20,327 nt of DNA, from assembly GCA_012799255.1 (NCBI GenBank), contig JAAZLQ010000259.1, forward strand, positions 1 through 20,327, in the 5' to 3' direction. The stretch is from Bacillota bacterium. GTDB lineage: Bacteria > Bacillota_G > Limnochordia > DTU010. This document shows positions 17,104-20,327 of this stretch, piece by piece (position 1 is the first letter of the stretch; every line of letters starts with the position of its first letter). The notes below the pieces were generated by a model. It worked only from the letters and a program-made list of their open reading frames with translations, did no database searches and had not been told where the DNA came from. A program made the translations under genes and the position numbers.

Positions 17104-17141
17104 TAAAATATTTTCCACTATATGGGAGAGGAGATTTTTCT

Positions 17142-18251
17142 TTGGCACAAGTTATCTTGAAAGACGTTACTAAACGCTTTGGTAATGTAACAGCTGTAGA
17201 CAGCATTAGTCTGGACATTCAAGACCGGGAATTTATCGTTTTAGTAGGACCATCTGGTTGTGGTAAATCTACCACCCTCAGAATGGTAGCAGGACTTGAG
17301 GAAATTTCAGCAGGTCAAATCATGATTGGTGATACTGTGGTAAATGATGTTCCTCCAAAAGACAGAGACATCGCCATGGTATTCCAAAACTACGCACTTT
17401 ATCCACATATGGACGTTTACAACAACATGGCTTTTGGTCTCAAACTCCGCAAGTTTCCTAAGGATCAAATTGACAAGCGGGTTAAAGACGCTGCTAAGCT
17501 TCTCGGTATCGAGAACCTCTTAGACCGTAAGCCTAAAGCTCTCTCCGGCGGACAACGTCAACGTGTTGCTGTAGGGCGCGCCATTGTTCGTGAACCCAAA
17601 GTATTCCTCATGGACGAACCCCTGTCTAACTTAGACGCCAAGCTCAGGGTGCAAATGAGGGCTGAACTTAGCAAATTGCACAATCGTCTACAAACCACCA
17701 TTATTTACGTAACTCATGACCAAACCGAAGCTATGACCATGGGTGATCGGATTGTAGTCATGAAGGATGGTCACATCTATCAAGTTGGTGCTCCTCTCGA
17801 GATCTATAACCATCCTAACAACGTGTTTGTAGCTGGCTTTATCGGCAGTCCTGCCATGAACTTCTTGGATGTTGTACTTAGAAAAGAAGGCGAAACTTAT
17901 ATCATTGATGCCAAGACCTTCAAGATGGAAGTACCAGCTCAAAAGGCCGCTTCTATTAAGAATCTGGGCAAGTACGTAGACAAACAAGTAATCCTTGGTA
18001 TTCGTCCCGAGGACATTGAAGACGCAGCTTTAGTTGCAGACGATCCAAACTTCTCCGAAATGGAAGCGGACGTTGACGTAACCGAGCCTATGGGTTCTGA
18101 AGTATACGTTTACTTCTCCACTGGCGATAACACCTTTATCGCTCGCCTAGATGCTTCCACAACTGCTAAGGACGGCAGCAGGCAGAAAGTTGGCTTTAAC
18201 TTGAACAAGATTCACTTCTTCGACAAGGATACAGAGGAAGTTATTCGCTAG
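17142..18251 (+). CDS. MsmX/UgpC-type ABC transporter ATP-binding protein
   Basis: A 369-aa ATPase that powers sugar or glycerol-phosphate uptake at the cytoplasmic membrane. Seen: Walker A GPSGCGKST (36-44), Q-loop Gln82, signature LSGGQ (134-138), Walker B VFLMDEP (154-160, Glu159), switch His192, then a C-terminal OB/TOBE regulatory domain (about 240-369) typical of the MalK/UgpC/MsmX group. TTG 17142 is chosen because GGGAGAGGAG lies 8 bases upstream and MAQVILKDVTKRFGN is the family start; the upstream ATG at 17049 would precede the predicted transcription start. No permease or binding-protein gene is adjacent, as for the shared ATPase MsmX of B. subtilis that serves several importers. 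Codon choice looks biased, fitting high expression. Confidence 0.94.
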   Translation: MAQVILKDVTKRFGNVTAVDSISLDIQDREFIVLVGPSGCGKSTTLRMVAGLEEISAGQIMIGDTVVNDVPPKDRDIAMVFQNYALYPHMDVYNNMAFGLKLRKFPKDQIDKRVKDAAKLLGIENLLDRKPKALSGGQRQRVAVGRAIVREPKVFLMDEPLSNLDAKLRVQMRAELSKLHNRLQTTIIYVTHDQTEAMTMGDRIVVMKDGHIYQVGAPLEIYNHPNNVFVAGFIGSPAMNFLDVVLRKEGETYIIDAKTFKMEVPAQKAASIKNLGKYVDKQVILGIRPEDIEDAALVADDPNFSEMEADVDVTEPMGSEVYVYFSTGDNTFIARLDASTTAKDGSRQKVGFNLNKIHFFDKDTEEVIR

Positions 18252-18267
18252 AAGATTTGACTATATT

Positions 18268-18297
18268 AGAGGGTACCGCAAGGTACTCTCTTTTTTT
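18268..18297 (+). terminator. Intrinsic terminator of the ATPase gene
   Basis: AGAGGGTACC (18268-18277) and GGTACTCTCT (18282-18291; one G-U pair) around a GCAA tetraloop, running into seven T's. It sits 16 bases after the stop codon. Confidence 0.92.
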
Positions 18298-18350
18298 GTG
18301 GGCAAGTGGGGATCCTTGGAGTTCTTGGAAAGACTTACAAGGCCTCTAGC

Positions 18351-18381
18351 AGGAGGAATAGCAAAACTCAAGGAGAAATAG
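18351..18381 (+). repeat. 11-bp direct repeat AGGAGRAATAG, 20 bases apart
   Basis: AGGAGGAATAG (18351-18361) and AGGAGAAATAG (18371-18381) differ at one base and are spaced about two helical turns apart, upstream of the structured leader. It may be a binding site, but it is purine-rich and could be chance. Confidence 0.2.
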
Positions 18382-18390
18382 TTAGGCGTA

Positions 18391-18449
18391 CCACCACAAC
18401 ACAGGGAGATTCTTTTGCGACTTCACTAACTTATGTAAGTTTGTGGTGG
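18391..18449 (+). ncRNA. 5' long-range hairpin of the porin leader
   Basis: CCACCACAA (18391-18399) and TTGTGGTGG (18441-18449) are perfect complements 41 bases apart and enclose a smaller hairpin AACTT/AAGTT (18428-18441). It precedes the conserved leader module. No equivalent is seen before the second module, so it may be specific to this gene. No convincing promoter is found upstream, so it is not certain that this part is transcribed with the porin. Confidence 0.4.
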
Positions 18450-18451
18450 AT

Positions 18452-18592
18452 ATTTGGTCCCAGTTAATATCTCACAGAAGGAGGTGTACCCCTAAGAGCT
18501 ACAGGGACCAAATGCGGTGCGACAGAGATACTAGATCAACTAACAGGGAAGATGAGGGTGAGGAAACATGGAGACTCCCCCAGAAAGTTCCC
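18452..18592 (+). ncRNA. Candidate structured leader RNA, copy A, upstream of the 437-aa porin
   Basis: This is the core of the gene-free stretch 18298-18660. The outer stem is ATTTGGTCCC (18452-18461) with GGGACCAAAT (18504-18513), 10 bp perfect; it encloses AAGGAGGTG (18478-18486), then CCCC. A variable segment follows, then the 15-nt element GGAAACATGGAGACT (18562-18576), flanked by GGG (18556-18558)/CCC (18577-18579) and GGGAA (18546-18550)/TTCCC (18588-18592). Both sequence elements recur at 20206-20316 inside different but still pairing stems. The porin ATG is 84 bases beyond the 15-nt element. No known riboswitch consensus was recognised. Confidence 0.5.
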
Positions 18593-18660
18593 GACATTGC
18601 AGCACAGGATCGTAAGTTGCGCTGACACAATGATACTTTTCAAAGAGGGGATAAAGAATT

Positions 18661-19974
18661 ATGAAAAAAACAATCGTTCTTGGATTAATCGCCGCTTTAG
18701 TTGCCGTGGCCCCAGTTTCAGCTGCTGGCCTCGACTTTGGTGGCTCCATTGAGACAGAAATTAAAGTGAATAAAAACGGCGAAGATTTGACAGTTGTTCC
18801 TGATTCGGAACTTTCTCTCAATCTTGACCTAAGTGCAGCTCAAGATAAAGTAAGAGCTGGTGTTGAATTCGGTTTGGCTAAAGATAAGACCAAGAGTACT
18901 GGTTTGATGCCAACAGATATTAACCTTGGTGACATCACTTTGAAACAAGCTTGGATCGAAGCTGATGGTCCGTTCTGGTATGGTGGTCCTGAAGCAACAA
19001 CTCGTTTCGGTACCCTAAACATTGGCTACAGCCCATATGCTAGCCTGAAAGACCGCAGTGGTATCTCCGTTAGTGGAGTAGATCTTGACGTGGTTCAATT
19101 AAGTGGTTTCTATGCTTTGCCTGGTGACCACGGTCATGTTCTCGGTATGCGTTCTGATCTGAACATCATTGACGATGTAGCTATTGGCGCTTCTGTAATT
19201 GGCGACGAAGAAATCGTTCGTATGCAGCTTGATGCTCAAGCAGAACCTATCGAAGGCTTGCGCATTGCTGGTAATGTTGCTGTTGACCACACTGAAGAGT
19301 CTGGATTCAAAATGGACAATCTTTGGGCTGTTGAAGCTGGCTATGAGTTGGCTGAAAACACCACTATCGTTGCTGGTTACAAACACATCACAGATGGCTT
19401 TGCACCTCGTTATGTTGCTCCTCAGAGCAAAGAAGATGAAGAACAAGCTGAACACGACTGGATTCACATGGCCCGTGCTAAGAACTCTGGTTTGTTCGTA
19501 GGTTTTGACACAGAGCAACAGGGTGTTAACTTGCATGCTGCCTATGACCAAATGTTTGCTGAAGCATCCATTGGTGCTGGCACCGAGTATGAAGGCTTTA
19601 AGTTTGACGTTGAAACCATCCTGGCAGTACCTGCTGTGAGCGGTATTTCGACAAAATCCACCACCTTTGGTGTAGGTCGCGAGTTTGAAATCATGGATGG
19701 CTTGGCCATTGATGCTAGCTACGAAGGAAAATGGACTGGTGGCGAAGAAAGAACACTGGTGCATACCCTTGGTGCTAAGACCACTCTTGGTCTAGTTCCA
19801 GCTATTGATGGTCTAGAGTTGAGTGCTGAAGTATCTACTTCTGAACTATCTCTTGACTCTGTAGGTTACAAAGTTGGTGCTAAGTTTGCTGCACCTAACG
19901 GTGTAAACCTTGGTATCGAGCACGCTCGTGCAACCGGAACTACCTTTAACGCTGGTATGAAGGTTGAGTTCTAA
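18661..19974 (+). CDS. Predicted outer-membrane porin-like beta-barrel protein, 437 aa
   Basis: Family not recognised by name. It has a textbook signal peptide (MKKTIVLGLIAALVAVAPVSA before AGLDFGG). The ~416-residue mature part has regularly spaced alternating strands, such as GGSIETEIKV, ELSLNLDLSA, KVRAGVEFGLA, TLNIGYSPYA, GASVIG, WAVEAGYEL, TTIVAGYKHI, VNLHAAYDQ, FKFDVETILAV, LAIDASYEGKW and VNLGIEHARA, ending TFNAGMKVEF with a terminal Phe. That fits a barrel of about 16-18 strands, porin size. No SLH domain is present, unlike OmpM of Negativicutes. Codon use favours a narrow set (GCT, GTT, GGT, GAA), as in highly expressed genes. The ATG follows GAGGGG. It has its own long structured leader and its own terminator, so it is monocistronic and probably a major surface protein. 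Confidence 0.75.
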   Translation: MKKTIVLGLIAALVAVAPVSAAGLDFGGSIETEIKVNKNGEDLTVVPDSELSLNLDLSAAQDKVRAGVEFGLAKDKTKSTGLMPTDINLGDITLKQAWIEADGPFWYGGPEATTRFGTLNIGYSPYASLKDRSGISVSGVDLDVVQLSGFYALPGDHGHVLGMRSDLNIIDDVAIGASVIGDEEIVRMQLDAQAEPIEGLRIAGNVAVDHTEESGFKMDNLWAVEAGYELAENTTIVAGYKHITDGFAPRYVAPQSKEDEEQAEHDWIHMARAKNSGLFVGFDTEQQGVNLHAAYDQMFAEASIGAGTEYEGFKFDVETILAVPAVSGISTKSTTFGVGREFEIMDGLAIDASYEGKWTGGEERTLVHTLGAKTTLGLVPAIDGLELSAEVSTSELSLDSVGYKVGAKFAAPNGVNLGIEHARATGTTFNAGMKVEF

Positions 19975-20005
19975 GCTTACAAAAGCATAAAGTGGTAAAT
20001 GAAAG

Positions 20006-20035
20006 TGGCTCCTGGGTTTCCGGGAGCCATTTTTT
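20006..20035 (+). terminator. Intrinsic terminator of the porin gene
   Basis: TGGCTCCTGG (20006-20015) pairs with CCGGGAGCCA (20020-20029; one G-U pair) around GTTT, followed by six T's. Confidence 0.93.
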
Positions 20036-20124
20036 CTTGTCCAGGTGACAGAAGGAGGGGAATTGTGCATAGCCATAGAATGAATAGTATATCAAGAACG
20101 GTATCCATTTTATGGGGGTAGCTG

Positions 20125-20182
20125 GAAAAAATTTTTTTGGTTGGAAGGATTTACTCGATCCTTGTCAAATAACCCTTATAAT
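20125..20182 (+). promoter_or_regulatory. Possible promoter region for the second leader
   Basis: A perfect TATAAT (20177-20182) lies 37 bases before the second AAGGAGGTG. Upstream are an A6T7 tract (20125-20137, possible UP element or bend) and the hairpin AAGGAT/ATCCTT (20145-20163). No good -35 lies at 17 bases, and TTGTCA (20162-20167) is too close to this -10. In the 353 bases from 19975 to the window end I see no gene, only the porin terminator, this region and leader copy B. Confidence 0.35.
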
Positions 20183-20205
20183 GATACTGCTTTATTTTTC
20201 TCGAA

Positions 20206-20316
20206 GGTGCTGGAAGGAAAGGAGGTGCCCACTCAGTATCCAGTTACCAAGCAGAAGGTAAAGGCATCGCCCAAGGACAGGTTGGGGAGGAAAGGAAACA
20301 CGGAGACTTTTTCCCC
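20206..20316 (+). ncRNA. Candidate structured leader RNA, copy B
   Basis: It shares two blocks with copy A. AAGGAGGTG (20219-20227), then CCC, is enclosed by GGT-g-CTGGA (20206-20214) and TCCAG-tt-ACC (20239-20248). GGAAACACGGAGACT (20294-20308; 14 of 15 bases as in A) is closed by GGGGA-gg-AAA (20284-20293) and TTTTCCCC (20309-20316; the last T of the element may extend it). Block spacing is 75 bases against 84 in A. There is no ATG in the segment, so a shared leader peptide is unlikely. The gene it belongs to would begin beyond the window. Confidence 0.5.
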
Positions 20317-20327
20317 ATAATCCGTAG

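Noticed and set aside
17049..17141. Longer N-terminus for the ATPase from ATG 17049
   Set aside because: That ATG precedes the predicted transcript start, the added 31 residues cross the stem-loop, and MAQVILKDVTKRFGN is the family-typical start behind a strong ribosome site.
16977..17141. CcpA cre site before the MsmX-like gene
   Set aside because: No match to TGWAANCGNTNWCA; the palindrome present (AATATGTTCCGG arms) has a different sequence.
18271..18286. GGGTACCGCAAGG resembles a T-box antiterminator bulge
   Set aside because: It lies within the intrinsic terminator after the ATPase gene, without specifier stem or tRNA-synthetase or amino-acid gene context.
18512..18625. 37-codon reading frame in the porin leader
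   Set aside because: The ribosome site is poor and very close, composition is atypical, and copy B has no matching frame although the RNA elements are shared.
18552..18752. 66-codon reading frame overlapping the porin start
   Set aside because: It runs out of frame into the signal-peptide region of the porin, has weak start context, and is not conserved in copy B.
20284..20294. GGGGAGGAAAG resembles the conserved 5' part of RNase P RNA
   Set aside because: The following bases do not continue with the RNase P P4 sequence (GTCCGGGC), and the segment pairs locally as part of leader copy B.

Overview
The window reads as chromosomal DNA of a Firmicutes-type bacterium that has an outer membrane. 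The housekeeping genes are of Firmicutes type: TagA-like glycosyltransferase, YitT, CtpB-like protease with a MinJ-like partner, uvrBAC, DUF2089/DUF4097 pair and an MsmX-like sugar ATPase. Three proteins carry a Sec signal peptide, alternating beta-strand sequence and a C-terminal Phe, as outer-membrane beta-barrels do. That points to a diderm Firmicute (Limnochordia/Hydrogenispora-like or Halanaerobiales-like). This is inference; no rRNA or marker search was possible. Many genes start with TTG or GTG behind strong Shine-Dalgarno sequences. I see no mobile element, CRISPR array, tRNA or rRNA.

Layout. (1) 1-1764: cell-envelope operon, with the 3' end of a probable csaB, a WecG/TagA/CpsF glycosyltransferase and a YitT membrane protein. 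(2) 1778-5669: promoter, S41 (CtpB-like) protease, a hairpin, a MinJ-like multi-pass PDZ protein and a YibQ-like divergent polysaccharide deacetylase, an envelope/division set. (3) 5666-6148, minus strand: soluble inorganic pyrophosphatase, whose stop codon overlaps that of the deacetylase. (4) 6235-12901: uvrB-uvrA-uvrC, tightly overlapping, encoding the whole UvrABC excision nuclease, closed by a two-way terminator. (5) 12951-14398: two divergent small outer-membrane beta-barrel genes. (6) 14462-16063: a strong promoter overlapped by a 14-bp inverted repeat, then a DUF2089 zinc-ribbon/HTH regulator and a DUF4097 protein. (7) 16149-16976: Cof-type HAD phosphatase. (8) 17030-18251: promoter, 5' stem-loop and an orphan MsmX/UgpC-type ATPase. 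(9) 18298-20327: a 363-base structured leader, a highly expressed 437-aa porin-like protein, a terminator, and a second noncoding leader running to the window end.

The most unusual signal is in region 9. The leaders at 18452-18592 and 20206-20316 share a perfect anti-Shine-Dalgarno complement (AAGGAGGTG) with no usable start codon, and, 75-84 nt further on, a 15-nt element GGAAACAYGGAGACT. Both elements are framed by stems whose sequences differ while pairing is kept. This looks like an uncatalogued cis-regulatory RNA attached to outer-membrane protein genes; it predicts that another such gene follows the second copy just outside the window.
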